From Prorocentrum cordatum (taxonomy: Eukaryota; Sar; Dinophyceae; Prorocentrales; Prorocentraceae): a stretch of 64,000 nt of DNA. Below the pieces are notes generated by a model. The model saw only the letters and a program-made list of their open reading frames with translations. It ran no database searches and was not told the DNA's origin. The translations under genes and the position numbers were made by a program. Below, one piece after another: positions 11,701 through 21,571 of this stretch. Numbering within the stretch: the first letter of the stretch is position 1; every line of letters begins with the position of its first letter. Location: assembly GCA_963575745.1 (NCBI GenBank), contig CAUYUJ010002106.1, forward strand, positions 1 through 64,000, read 5' to 3'.

Positions 11701-14151
11701 CTGGAGGTGACCAAAGGAATGGCGCAGTGCACGTGGGACCAGTCGGATCATGCGTGGTTGAGGCGCCGGAACAGGTCGGTGCTGCAGATGACGAAGGAGG
11801 GCAGGGCGGAGCTCGCAGCGTTCGAGACGGCGCCGCTGCTGATGGATGGCAGGAAGGATCGGGCGTCGGGTGCCTGCGGCGCGGATAGGGTGAACCTGGA
11901 GAGGCTGTACCAGGTGGCGGCTGCCAGTGGCAAGCCCATTGCGTCTCTGCGCGCCTATCACAATTGGAAGGATCAAAGTAAATCTCGGCCGGAAGAGATG
12001 GCGGCCGACGATTTCCGAGGGATCGAGAACGAGCTTCACATGTGTGAAGGGGCGCGCGTGCTGCTGACGCAGAACTTGTGGGTCGAGGCGGGGTTGATGA
12101 ACGGGGCGATGGGCACGCTGCGCGGGTACATGTGGCCGGACGGGGCGGACCCGCACAACAGTGCGCGCCCGGGCTTGCAGGCGCCCATTTGTGTTTTCGT
12201 CGAGTTCGACGACGTCGATCTGGGAAAGGACGAGAATGGCGAGCCGCGGTCTTTCTTCAAGAACGATCCTGTGCGCAAGAACTGGGTGCCCATCTGGAGG
12301 CAGACTGTATCGTCCACGACGGAGGACGGCCTCGCGCGCGAGAACTACCCGCTGCAGCTGGCGTGGGATTTGACGCACTGGAAGGCGCAGGGGATGACGT
12401 TGGCGAAAGTCCGCGTGCACATGTCGGCGAAGACCGCGGCCGTCGCTGGGATCGGGTTCGTCGCAACGACGCGCGTCAGGCATCCGTGGGACTTGGTGTT
12501 CGATGAAGACTTGCCGGAGTACGCGGACTTCATGCGGGCCAGGCACACGACGGCGTTCCGGGAGCGCCGTCGGTTCGAGCTGCGGTTGGAGGCGCGCGCT
12601 TCGTCAACGTTGCGGAAGTATGGGTACTGCGAGGCGGATTTGTGGACCGCAGAGGAGAGGTGTGCGGCGGGGAGATTGTTGGGCCGTCTCGAGACCGTCC
12701 GTGTGGCGCAGGCGGAGAGGCTCAGAGGTCTGAACAGAGTGGTGGATGATGACACTTGGCTCTGGGGTGAGGACGGCGCGCCGTGCGTGTCCGCGTTGGC
12801 TGAGGCTGTCGATGCCGAGGCGGGGGGTGATGACGTCGCGCGGCGGCGTCTGACCGCCGTGGCTGACAGGCTCCTGGACCGGAAGAGGGTGCGCGGTGTG
12901 ACGTTGGAGGAACGCGAGGCCGCGCGGGAGCTGGCGGGTGGGGATGCAGAGGATTTCTCTGGTGTTGACACGGTGGAAGAGTTGCGGGGGCGTTTGAGGG
13001 CTGCCGCTGCGCGTCTGTCGCGGGAGCGCCCGGACGACGACGGAGTGGAGTTGTTGGGCCGTGTCGCTGACATGATGGTGGATCGGTGGGTGGCGTGTGG
13101 GCGGTGGGATGGTCGCGTGTTCGATGTCGTGGAACCGAGCCTGGGCCCGCTGCACATGAGCGCTGTGAAGGAAGCCATGGGTGCGCTGGTGCCGCCGAGA
13201 CTGCACGGAAGCTTGGATAAGGCGGCCAGGAAGATGAAGGATGCGTTCGGGGACGTTCGCGGTGGCTGCGCGCTGCGGATGGACAAGTGGGTCGTGAACG
13301 TGCGGTCGGAGGGCGCTCTGGCGGAGGGCAGACTGGAGCGTCAAGCGTTGGAGTTCTTCCTGAAGGTGGCGCGACAGCTGTGCTCAGGGTTAGACCTGCC
13401 GATGACTGTGGCCTCGGCAAAGGTGGGCGAGCACGTCGGCGCGGAGGAGAACCCAGAGCATTTTGCTCGGGTGGCGCACAACTGGACGAGCGTTAGGGAC
13501 GCGAGCTGCGTCAGCGATAAGAAGGAGTTGCTGATGGTTGCTGCCGTGGACGCTCTGAGCGTGTCTGGCGTTCCCCAGGATTGGATCTTCGTGCGCGTCC
13601 AGGCTGGTCGGGCGGGGGAGGCGCTCGGGCGTGCCGAGTCTCTGTCCGTGTGCGTGTACGATCGAGGCCGCAGGGAGGCGGTTGCAGGGCGAATCGCTCG
13701 GAATATCGACGCGCTGCTGCGGCCGATACAGGCCAGTGATGGGCGGCGCCCGCCACCAGTGGTCGAGTTTGGGGAGGCGCCGCACGTTCGGGTGCCTTCG
13801 CAGAGGATCGCCGGCGCACTCGGGCTCCTGCTGGGCCACGTTGGTCGCGGGGCCGGTGCCAGGGTGCTGGATGCGTCGGCGGAGTCGTTCGTGCCAGACG
13901 TGTGTCGTGCGTTGCGGGGCGCGTTCGCGTCATTCCGCGCGGGTGTCGGCGCGCGGGGTGCGCGGGATGTCATGGAGTTGTTGCTCTCGGACCAGGAGTG
14001 CCGTGACGCACTGGACCTCTTCGGCGTCGCCCCGCGCGCGGATGTGTCTGGGCCCAGTGCGGCGGGCGCGGGCCGGGCGATGGCGGGTGCGGTGGGGAGG
14101 GCCGGTGAGTGGGGTGCCTATGCAGTGCTGCGGGGAAGGATGGGCCCTTGA
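8728..14151 (+). CDS. Helitron/Helentron Rep C-terminal half, PIF1-like helicase, Ulp1-like tail
   Basis: This continues the Rep frame after the TAG at 8725. The zinc-binding segment (CVFCRYDFP, about 9127-9153) is followed by the catalytic Y2 motif, YVTKY (9340-9354), typical of Helitron Rep. An acidic, Gly-rich linker (10320-10650) leads to a PIF1-like superfamily 1B helicase. It has Walker A GVAGTGKS (10909-10932), Walker B LFVLDE (11245-11262), motif III GDPQQAPP (11434 on), motif V HWKAQGMT (12376 on) and the motif VI equivalent VATTRVR (12460 on). The helicase would unwind DNA at the nicked end. About 500 residues follow, unusual for a plain Helitron, and their last part resembles an inactive Ulp1 protease (separate entry). 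The stop TGA is at 14149-14151. The GTG at 8782 is not a credible start. Confidence 0.9.
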   Translation, partial: NVSLQSVLEKRFHDFFGNVVSEWNPCYDDAGACRYTWDDEVGAVDVDVEMEDQAAVETSEARAIRSVPASAPECLNLRKVLDEAFQSQAAGKLDVQPVRRLVSALVNRVARHTKHGMGPPKLRVHACARGKEGCVFCRYDFPRERWGRVGPRPFRMEKGRREGHWQAVFPRNDRLCNSYEEHVLLANMGNIDWRPVLNLWAVVEYVTKYATKAPKGSRKIKEVLDNAVNEVCAYVPDGEGTDFLRRSIQKFFARMLGERHYHCYEVALPGLRLPMVLSMMPVVTLNTTGARALRPASALHKEPEDEPVHWDSKVDKFDKRLGFVRRQRAGGHESITEEEVRDVSLFEFYWKYAVYRGKLRRGNPAVCLQVTPGYSAECANVDHACHEAHARANVIAHWRHMPTADRKAMIEEEMRRDVRPVPEVCIGATEFESDAGGDRFLGVQDLWFKSGGRVWRGREDRFWGDMMMEMLTDPMLRQWVPAWVVEQCERANPFYKEVLGAILEGGGVRNNRELLRRTRREMVRRHQARQQGRDARGGVAAGDGVGQDSDVGSREGGGGRESDAAESGEGVEELVDRLVQNADDDPNEESRDAVLRDPRPGEGAEGGAVGGEVSEWGLRPADERVSAAGPAVQAADVRIGDVAREDARGRVRVNPKDYNWLDEACNVSTGEKQRLEGLRDAWYGKANVGDGAEVVLREDLDPWQKFAHDIVMDARHSEKDPLRLMVTGVAGTGKSRTVRSFVAARRQRARQTAPRTRMDRVPGLRGGMREGRRSQSEIDEEVRNCCLLAAPTGCASFQLKYGATTLHRAFGVPVGYCGPWKQKGGERFLRTRGRLRQAKLFVLDEMSMIGRQMLGKIEYKVQDTLGTDAKVAARGGGGKGGKGREMEEDKPVYLGGKDVVLAGDPQQAPPVGDDPLYRMGKYEGHGKNKPRGAERTPDDAWSTEKLVATGQFVRNTFQDVAVLRRVHRWSGKKEGLSAERQAEYRRDADRFLEVTKGMAQCTWDQSDHAWLRRRNRSVLQMTKEGRAELAAFETAPLLMDGRKDRASGACGADRVNLERLYQVAAASGKPIASLRAYHNWKDQSKSRPEEMAADDFRGIENELHMCEGARVLLTQNLWVEAGLMNGAMGTLRGYMWPDGADPHNSARPGLQAPICVFVEFDDVDLGKDENGEPRSFFKNDPVRKNWVPIWRQTVSSTTEDGLARENYPLQLAWDLTHWKAQGMTLAKVRVHMSAKTAAVAGIGFVATTRVRHPWDLVFDEDLPEYADFMRARHTTAFRERRRFELRLEARASSTLRKYGYCEADLWTAEERCAAGRLLGRLETVRVAQAERLRGLNRVVDDDTWLWGEDGAPCVSALAEAVDAEAGGDDVARRRLTAVADRLLDRKRVRGVTLEEREAARELAGGDAEDFSGVDTVEELRGRLRAAAARLSRERPDDDGVELLGRVADMMVDRWVACGRWDGRVFDVVEPSLGPLHMSAVKEAMGALVPPRLHGSLDKAARKMKDAFGDVRGGCALRMDKWVVNVRSEGALAEGRLERQALEFFLKVARQLCSGLDLPMTVASAKVGEHVGAEENPEHFARVAHNWTSVRDASCVSDKKELLMVAAVDALSVSGVPQDWIFVRVQAGRAGEALGRAESLSVCVYDRGRREAVAGRIARNIDALLRPIQASDGRRPPPVVEFGEAPHVRVPSQRIAGALGLLLGHVGRGAGARVLDASAESFVPDVCRALRGAFASFRAGVGARGARDVMELLLSDQECRDALDLFGVAPRADVSGPSAAGAGRAMAGAVGRAGEWGAYAVLRGRMGP
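13327..13900 (+). other. Ulp1/C48-like pseudoprotease domain at the helicase C-terminus
   Basis: Seen: GRLERQALEFFLK (13327 on) matches the family's GWLnDevI-type entry helix. QDWIFVRV (13576 on) sits where active enzymes have HW. VYDRG follows at 13654 on. VPSQRIAGALG lies where active Ulp1 enzymes have Q-x-N-x-x-D-C-G; here Gln (13801) and Gly are kept at the right spacing but Asp-Cys is replaced by Ala-Leu. With His also replaced by Asp, the fold would be catalytically dead. The order and spacing persuade me, but sequence identity is low. It may instead be an unrelated alpha/beta domain. Confidence 0.4.
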
Positions 14152-14167
14152 TGCGCATCGACTATGT

Positions 14168-14550
14168 CGTTTTGCGACGTGGAACATAGCTGGTGGGCAT
14201 CGCCTCCGTGGCTCCTGTCCTTCCTGCGCCGGCGCGGGGATCATCGCGCCGTCTATATCTTGTCGAGTTGCTCACGTTGGAGCAGGCGCTCTGGTTTTAC
14301 TTCGTTTTCGACGATTTGCGCGGATTGCGAGGTCTGGGGCTCGAAAACGAGGAGCGGTCAGGAGTTTCAATGGCGTTTCTGTAGTCTCATTGCGCGCCGA
14401 TCCAGGGGTAGGTATCGAGTGCTGTAGACTTCATGTCACTGACCAGTCTTTCTGAATCTTTGGCTGCGCCAGGCAGGATCCTTCGTTGCTGTGCCTAATC
14501 CAGTGCCCGAGACGCGGGCGCCGCGGCTATTTCAATAGGCACTTGCGTGC
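14168..14550 (+). pseudogene. broken N-terminal half of the EEP endonuclease domain
   Basis: RFATWNIAGG (14168-14197) is the classic first strand of endonuclease/exonuclease/phosphatase domains, but it lies in a different frame from both the helicase ORF (stop at 14149) and the rest of the EEP domain (from about 14551). In between, pieces such as VDFMSL (where a DvxxLQE motif is expected) are scattered over frames with stops. The segment looks decayed, or split by an unrecognised intron. The frame holding WNIAGG is open from upstream, so a +1 shift at CCU-UGA (14146-14151) would enter it. Confidence 0.5.
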
Positions 14551-17541
14551 TGTTGTCACCATCCCACGGACGCGTCATGGGAACGGCGTCGTGCGATACT
14601 TGGGAAGATTGTGGCGAAGTGCGGGGACGAATGCCATCGGCTGCTCATCGTGGGCGACATGAACAGCACGGATGCGCAGGTGCAGGCAGCCGTGGAGCAG
14701 TTGCGTCTGAGGGACGCATGGTATGAGGGCCGATCCTGGGGTTGCCCCGGCAAAAAGTTCTATTCGGGTCTCGGCGAGAGGGGGGCTGTCGGCCAGAGAC
14801 GTGACCGGGTGCTCTTTGGAGCGGATCTCTGGTCCGAGGTGCACTTGGTAGGGAAAGGGAAGGTGTTCTTCGAGGGTTCCGAGTTCCACATGTCCGACCA
14901 CTATGGGCTGTTCGGGTATGTGCGTGCCCACGCGTGCTATGGATCTCGGGAGCAGAAGATGAGGGCCGTGGCGCAGCGCGCGCGAGTCGTGCTGCAGGCG
15001 ACGCGCGATCAGTCACAGAGACTGGAGGGTGTGGAGGTTCAGAGTCGGTTACAGCGTGGTCGAGAGGCCGCGGCGCTGGCCCGGCAGCAGGCGCAGGAAC
15101 GATATCGAGAGGCGTACTTGCGGACGCAGCAGCGGGCTGCCGGCCGCCGACAGCGCCGTCGGGAACAAGCGATATCCGCAGCGTTCGGGCCACAGAGTTT
15201 GTTTGCTTTGGGTCGCCCGGTTCCGCCGCCACCGAGCCCCTGCCCGCCTCCGCCGCCACCGTGCCCTGCAGACATGTATGTCCCGAACGTGGCTGGCATT
15301 CGCGCGGCTTCGTGGGACAGCGTGCGGTGCGTGCCCGTTCGAGGGATGCCGCGGCCATGGCACACCTGCTACGTAGTCAGTGTGACGCAGCTGATGTTGC
15401 GGACGCCTGCCGTCTTGGAGTGGCTTCGATGGCATTCAGAGCAGCAGTGCGAGGGCCGGGGCACGGGGCGTTGTTGCGTGTGCGGGATGTGGGAGACGTA
15501 CAACCAGTTGTGCTCGCGACGCTGGCAGCAGGGACCTGTGAGTGTGCTGCGGCGTACGAGCGTTGACTGCGACGACGATGTGATGGGGCGGCCGAGTGAG
15601 TACAACGACCCGTGGCAGCAGCAGGATGTGTTTGCGTATTGGGGTAAGCTGATGGTGGCTGCGCGTGACGCAGAGATGTTGGCAGGTCGGTTTGCGCAGC
15701 GGGAACCCGAGAGCATCCGCGCGGTGAATCTACGGGTGACGTGCGTTGATCAGATGTTCGGGTTCGTCGTGGAGAAGCGGGAGAAGTGTGACGTGTGCAA
15801 TTACGAGACTGTCGCGTACGAGGCTGAGGATGTACTGAAGCTGCGTGTTCATGGGCGTCCAGGTGGGCCCTTGATGCTGCAGGAGTTGTACTGCGACTTC
15901 TGTGCTCCTGAAGAAATCGAGAAGAGATGCCCGGGGTGTTGCCGCGACGAGCACGACCGGGTTAAGCACGTGAGGCAGACGAGAGCAACTGGTGTGCCAC
16001 AGGTTCTGGTGGTTCAATTGAGGAGGGGCACCGAGGCGCGGGAGGCAGTGTGGGGGGAAGAGCAACTGAGGCTGCCAGGGCTTCCCCAGATGCAGTTGGT
16101 CGGTGTGGTTTACCACAATGGGCGCTCAATTTATAGCGGCCATTACACGACTCTGTGCCGCGTTCATGATGGGAGGTACTTCATGTTTGACGACGACCAG
16201 CCACCGCGCTTGATCCGAGACGAGCCGGCGCACATCAAGCAGAAGGAGGCGTACATGGCAGTGTATTGCCGCCTGGGCCGCGGACAGGGGCAGGGCGCGG
16301 GCGCAGATGCGACAGAGGTGGGCGCAGCGCGTGAGGGGCAGGGCAGTGGCGGGAGTGGGCCGGGGGGCGGTGATGCGAGTGCGTCTGGTGGCGGCGGATG
16401 GGGCGGGGGTGGGGCTGTTGGTGGTGACGCCGACGGAGCGACGGAGCGCGAGGGGGGGGGTGGGGCGTCGGCGGCCCGAGGGAACGGGCGCGCGCGCGGC
16501 GTCGCTGGCGATCGGGCCGGGGCTTCGGCCTCTGTCGGGTCGGGGGGTGGGGCTACGTCCGGCGGTGGAGTTGGTGCAGGGCCAGGCCGTGGAGGACGCA
16601 GGGGGGGCGTTGTCTCGGTTGCCGCTGCCAAGCCGCGTTCCGCGAGCAGGCGCCTGCGGAGGAAGTTCGCGGTTTCCGAGTCAGGGGAGGGGCGCGCCGT
16701 CGATGGTGATGGTGCCGCTGGGCGGCTAGCGGTCACGACGGAGGGCGCGGCTTCGGGCGCAGCCGAGTCAAGGGGCGCGGCAGGCGTCCGCGACTTGACC
16801 GCTGGGGTTGGCGGGGGGGCGGTGTCTCCGAGAGAGGGGGGGGTCTCAGTCTCGCCGGGTGGCGCCGCTCCGCGTTCTGCCGCGCGGCGCGCACGGGGGA
16901 AGACGGCGACGCCTCGCTCGGATGCAGGGGCGGCGGGTGGCGCGGTCACCGCGGCTGGAGTTAGGGATGTCGGCGGGGAGCGCGACGTCGCTGGGCGAGG
17001 CCGCGTCCGAGGTGCCCGAGGGCCCGCGGGGGCGCGCGCGGGCGGCGGGGGTCTAGGTGGCGACGTGGCGTGCGCGAGTGTCGCGGGGGGGAAAGATGTG
17101 GCAGCGGTGGAGACGGGGGGCGGCGCTGAGGGGGTGAGACTGGGGGCGGGGAGGGCTCCAGCGTCGGGGGAGCGAAAGGTGGAGCCTCGGTCAGAGGCGG
17201 AGGTCCCTCGGAGGAGGTCGGCGCGTTTGGCGCCCGGCCCCGTCGCGGTCGAGGAGGGGGCTGCCGCGGGCGAGGGCGCGTATATACGAGGGGGGGTGCT
17301 GGTGCGCCCGAGGCGCGCGGAGCCGCCTGGGCCGTCGAGTGGCGGCGGCGCCGCGCGAGTGGTCACAGGTTTCGGCGCGGGGAGGATCGAGAACTTGGCT
17401 GCGTTCCGGCGCAGCCGCGATTTGGGGGGTGCGACGCGCGCGTCGCAGCGGGTCTCGGAGGGGACCCGAGGGGGGGGCGTGGATATGCAGGGGAATGAGC
17501 TGGATCCGTCTGCGGGGTCCGCCTGGCATGCGGGTCGATAG
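14551..17541 (+). CDS. EEP endonuclease (C-terminal half) fused to a USP deubiquitinase
   Basis: Translation is sensible from about 14551 (no ATG; GTG at 14611). First is the EEP catalytic half: LLIVGDMNS (Asp at 14656, Asn at 14662), RDRVLFG, and SDHYGLFGY (14893 on), with metal-binding and catalytic residues conserved. This endonuclease is the third hallmark domain of Helentrons. A coiled, Gln/Arg-rich linker (14940-15170) and a Pro-rich hinge (15223-15265) lead to a ubiquitin-specific protease domain. Its Cys box is HTCYVVSVTQ (Cys at 15367). The finger has paired cysteines (CDVC; CDFC...CPGCC). The His box is SGHYTTLCR (His at 16141), followed by FDDD (catalytic Asp at about 16192) and a closing AYMAVYCR. 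The usual Asn before the Cys is His. The last 400 residues are Gly/Ala/Arg-rich low complexity with RRSARLAPG-like basic motifs. The USP would cut ubiquitin from targets; its role in transposition is unknown. Confidence 0.85.
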   Translation, partial: CCHHPTDASWERRRAILGKIVAKCGDECHRLLIVGDMNSTDAQVQAAVEQLRLRDAWYEGRSWGCPGKKFYSGLGERGAVGQRRDRVLFGADLWSEVHLVGKGKVFFEGSEFHMSDHYGLFGYVRAHACYGSREQKMRAVAQRARVVLQATRDQSQRLEGVEVQSRLQRGREAAALARQQAQERYREAYLRTQQRAAGRRQRRREQAISAAFGPQSLFALGRPVPPPPSPCPPPPPPCPADMYVPNVAGIRAASWDSVRCVPVRGMPRPWHTCYVVSVTQLMLRTPAVLEWLRWHSEQQCEGRGTGRCCVCGMWETYNQLCSRRWQQGPVSVLRRTSVDCDDDVMGRPSEYNDPWQQQDVFAYWGKLMVAARDAEMLAGRFAQREPESIRAVNLRVTCVDQMFGFVVEKREKCDVCNYETVAYEAEDVLKLRVHGRPGGPLMLQELYCDFCAPEEIEKRCPGCCRDEHDRVKHVRQTRATGVPQVLVVQLRRGTEAREAVWGEEQLRLPGLPQMQLVGVVYHNGRSIYSGHYTTLCRVHDGRYFMFDDDQPPRLIRDEPAHIKQKEAYMAVYCRLGRGQGQGAGADATEVGAAREGQGSGGSGPGGGDASASGGGGWGGGGAVGGDADGATEREGGGGASAARGNGRARGVAGDRAGASASVGSGGGATSGGGVGAGPGRGGRRGGVVSVAAAKPRSASRRLRRKFAVSESGEGRAVDGDGAAGRLAVTTEGAASGAAESRGAAGVRDLTAGVGGGAVSPREGGVSVSPGGAAPRSAARRARGKTATPRSDAGAAGGAVTAAGVRDVGGERDVAGRGRVRGARGPAGARAGGGGLGGDVACASVAGGKDVAAVETGGGAEGVRLGAGRAPASGERKVEPRSEAEVPRRRSARLAPGPVAVEEGAAAGEGAYIRGGVLVRPRRAEPPGPSSGGGAARVVTGFGAGRIENLAAFRRSRDLGGATRASQRVSEGTRGGGVDMQGNELDPSAGSAWHAGR

Positions 17542-17633
17542 GGCGGGGGGTGCGGTGGGGGCTGGGTTTTGAGGGGGCAAGAGAGGAGAAGCAAGACGGG
17601 GGGGGGGCGTAGCGGGCAGACTAGGGCAAGGCT
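17481..17633. repeat. left copy of a segment that flanks the minisatellite
   Basis: ATGCAGGGGAATGAGCTGG (17485 on) and the following GGGGTCCGCCTG and CGATAGG recur at 24963-25020 on the far side of the minisatellite, with small indels. A later piece, CAAGGCTGT (17627 on), recurs at 25260. The first half encodes the last residues of the EEP-USP ORF, which stops at 17539-17541. Confidence 0.75.
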
Positions 17634-19806
17634 GTGCTGCGAGTGTCTGTGTATCTGGTGCTGTGCGTGTCAGTGTGCTTGAGTGTATGTGCGTGTGTGT
17701 CTGTGTGTTTGTGTATTTGTGTGTCTGTATGTCTGTGTGTTTGTTTGTCTGCGTGTTTGTGTGCCTGTGTGTCTGTGTGTCTGTGTGTCTGTGTGTCTGT
17801 GTGTCTGTGTGTCTGTGTGTCTGTGTGTCTGTGTGTATGTGTGTCTGTGTGTCTGTGTGTCTGTGTTTCTGTCTCTCTGTCTCTCTGTGTGTCTGTGTGT
17901 CTGTGTGTCTGTGTGTCTGTGTGTCTGTGTGTCTGATTGTCCGTGTGTCTGTGTGTCTGTGTGTCTGTGTGTCTGTCGGTCTCTGTGTCTATGTGTCTGT
18001 GTGTCTAGTGTCTGTGTGTCTGTGTGTCCCTGTGCCTCTGTGTCTGTCTTCCTGTCATTCTTTGTGTCCGTATGTCTGTGTGTCTGTGTATCTGTGTGTG
18101 TGTGTGGTTGCCTGTGTGTCGGTGTGTCCGTGCGTCAGTGTGTCTGTGTGTCTGTGTTTCTGTGTGTCAGTGTGTCGGTGTGTCCGTGTGTCTGTGTGTT
18201 TGTGTGTCTGTGTATCTGTGTGTCTGATTGTCTGTGTGTCTGTGTGTTTGTGTGTCCGTGTGTCTGTGTGTGTCCGTGTGTCTGTGTGGCTGTGTGTCTG
18301 CGTGTCCGTGTGTCCTTGTGTCTGTGTGTCTGTGTGTCTGTCAATCTGTGTGTGTTGGTGTTGGTGTGTCTGTGTGTCTGTGTGTTGGTGTCAGTGTGTC
18401 CGTGTGTCCGTGTGTCTGTGTGACTGTGTGTCTGTGTGTCCGTTTGTCTGTGTGTCTGTGTGTATGTGTGTCTGCGTGTGTGTGTTTCTGTCTCTCTGTC
18501 TTTCTGTGTGTCTGTGTGTCTGTGTGTCTGTGTGTCGTGTGTGTCTGTGTGTCTGATTGTCCGTGTGTCTGTGTGTCTGTGTGTCTGTGTGTCTGTGTGT
18601 CTGTGTGTCTGTCGGTCTCTGTGTCTATGTGTCTGTGTGTCTGTGTGTCTGTGTGCCTGTGTGTCCCTGTGCCTCTGTGTCTGTCTTTCTGTCGTTCTTT
18701 GTGTCCGTGTGTCTGTGTGTCTGTGTATCTGTGTGTGTGGTTGCCTGTGTGTCGGTGTGTCCGTGCGTCAGTGTGTCGGTGTGTCTGTGTTTTTGTGTGT
18801 CAGTGTGTCGGTGTGTCCGTGTGTCTGTGTGTCTGTGTGTCTGTGTATCTGTGTGTCTGGTTGTCTGTGTGTCTGTGTGTTTGTGTGTCCGTGTGTCCCT
18901 GTGTGTGTCCGTGTGTCTGTGTGACTGTGTGTCTGCGTGTCCGTGTGCCCTTGTGTCTGTGTGTCTGTGTGTCTGTCAATCTGTGTGTGTTGGTGTTGGT
19001 GTGTCTGTGTGTCTGTGTGTTGGTGTCAGTGTGTCCGTGTGTCCGTGTGTCTGTGTGTCTGTGTGTCTATGTGTCTGTATGCCTGTGTGTCTGTTTGTCT
19101 GTGTGTCCGTGTGTCTGTGTGTCTGTGTGTCTGTGTGTCTGTGTGTCTGTGTGTCTGTGTGTCTGTGTGTCTGTGTGTCTGTGTGTCCCAGTGTGTGTCC
19201 GTGTGTCTGTGTGCCTGTGTGTCTGCGTGTCCGTGTGTCCGTGTGTCTGTGTGTCTGTGTGTCTGTCAGTGTTTTCTGTGCGTTTGTTTGTCTGCGTGTT
19301 TGTGTGCCTGTGTGTCTGTGTGTCTGTGTGTCTGTTTGTCTGTGTGTCTGTGTGTCTGTGTGTCTGTGTATCAGTGTGTCTGTGTGTCTGTATGTCCGTG
19401 TGTCTTTTGTGTTCGTGTGTCCGTGTGTCCGTGTCTGTGTGTCTGTATGTCTGTGTGTTTGCGTGTCCGTTTGTCTGTGTGTCTGAGTGTCTGCGTGTCT
19501 GGGTGCCTGTGTGTCCTTGTGACTGGTTTTCTGTGTGCCTGTGTATCCTTGTGCCTGCGTGTCTTTGTGTCTGTGTGTCTGCTTGTCTGTATGTCAGTAT
19601 GTCTGTGTGTGTGTCTGTCTGTCTGTGGATGTGTCAGTGTGTTTGCCTTCCCGTGCGTCTGTGAGTGTGTGTGTGCTTGTCTGTCTGTCTGTGCGCGTGT
19701 ACTTGCGTGTGTTTGTGTGCGCGTGTGTGTGTGTGTGGGTGTGTGTCAGTGTCTGTGTGTGCGCGCGTGGCACTGGCAGCCCCGTCGGTCTGTCTGTCTG
19801 TGTGTT

Positions 19807-19837
<31 letters not shown>

Positions 19838-20349
19838 GTGTCTGTGTGTCTGTGTGTCTGTGTGTCTGTGTGTCTGTGTGTCTGTGTGTCTGTGTGTCTG
19901 TGTGTCTGTGTGTCTGTGTGCGTGAGTGTTTCTGTGTCTGGGTGTCTGGGTGTCCGTGTGTCTGTGTGTCTGTGTGTCTGTGTGTCTGAGTGTCTGTGTG
20001 TCAGTGTTTTTTTTGCGTCTGTGTGTCTGTGTGTCAGTGTGTCAGTGTGTCTGTGTATCTGTTTGTCTGTTTGTCTGTGTGTCTGTGTGTCTGTGTGGCT
20101 TTGTGCCTGCGTGTCTGTGTGCCCTTGTGTCTGCGTGTCTGTGTGTTGGTGTTTCTGCGTGTCTGCGTGTGCCTGTGTGTCTGCGTGTCTGTGTGCCTGT
20201 GTGTCTGTGTGTCTGAGTGTCTGTGTGTCTGTGTGTCTGGTGCTGTGTGTGTCAGTGTGCCTGAGTGTCTGTGTGTCTGTGTGTTTGTGTATTTGTGTGT
20301 CTGTATGTCTGTGTGTTTGTTTGTCTGCGTGTTTGTGTGTCTATGCGTC

Positions 20350-20385
<36 letters not shown>

Positions 20386-21532
20386 TGTGTGTCTGTGTGT
20401 CCGTTTGTCTGCGTGACTGTGTGACTGTGTGTCTGTGTGTCTGTGTGTTTGTGAGCCTGGTTTTCTGTCTTTCTGTTTTTCCTTGTGTCTGTGTGTCTGT
20501 ATGTCTGTGTGTCTCTGTATCTGAGTGTCCGTGTGTCTGTGTGTCATTGTGTCTGTGTGTCTGTGTGTGTCTGTGTCTGTGTGTCTGCGTGTCTGTGTGT
20601 CTGTGTGTCCCTGTGCTTGAGTGTTTGTTTTTCAAGTCTTTCTTCGTGTCCAGGTGTCTGTGTTTCTGTGTATCTGTGTGTGTCCGGTTGCCTGTGTGTC
20701 TGCGTGTCCGTGTGTGAGTGTGTCTGTGTGTCTGTGTTTCTGTGTGTCAGTGTGTCAGTGTGTTAGTGTGTCTGTGTGTGTATGTGACTGTGTGTCTGTG
20801 TGTCTGTGTGTCTGTGTGTCAGTGTGTCAGTGTGTCGGTGTGTCCCTGTGTGTGTCCGTGTGTCTGTGTGACTTTGTCTGTGTGTCCGTGTGTCCGTGTG
20901 TCTGTGTGTCTGTGTGTCTGTCAGTCTTTGTGTGTTGGTGTTGGTGTGTCTGTGTGTCTGTGTGTTGGTGTCAGTGTGTCCGTGTGTCTGTGTGTCTGTG
21001 TGTCTATGTGTCTGTATGTCTGTGTGTCTGTTTGTATGTGTGTCCGTGTGTCTGTGTGTCTGTGTGTCTGTGTGTCTGTGTGTCTGTGTGTCTGTGTGTC
21101 TGTGTGTCTGTGTGTCAGTGTGTCTGTGTGTCTGTATGTCCGTGTGTCTTTTGTGTCCGTGTGTCCGTGTGTCCGTGTCTGTGTGTCTGTATGTCTGTGT
21201 GTTTGTGACCGTGTGTCTGTGTGTCTGAGTGTCTGCGTGTCTGGGTGTCTGTGTGTCCTTGTGACTGGTTTTCTGTGTGTCTGTGTATCCTTGTTTCTGC
21301 ATGTCTTTGTGTCTGTGTGTCTGCGTGTCTGTATGTCAGTATGTCTGTGTGTCTATCTGTCTGTGGATCTGTCTGTGTGTCTGCCTTTCTGTGCGTCTGT
21401 GTGTGTGTGTGCTTGTCTGTCTGTCTGTGCGCCTGTATTTGCGTGTGCGTGTGCGCGTGTTTGTGTGTGTGTGTGTCAGTGTCTGTGTGTGCGCGCGTGG
21501 CGCTGGCAGCCCCGTCGGTCTGTCTGTCTGTG

Positions 21533-21571
<39 letters not shown>

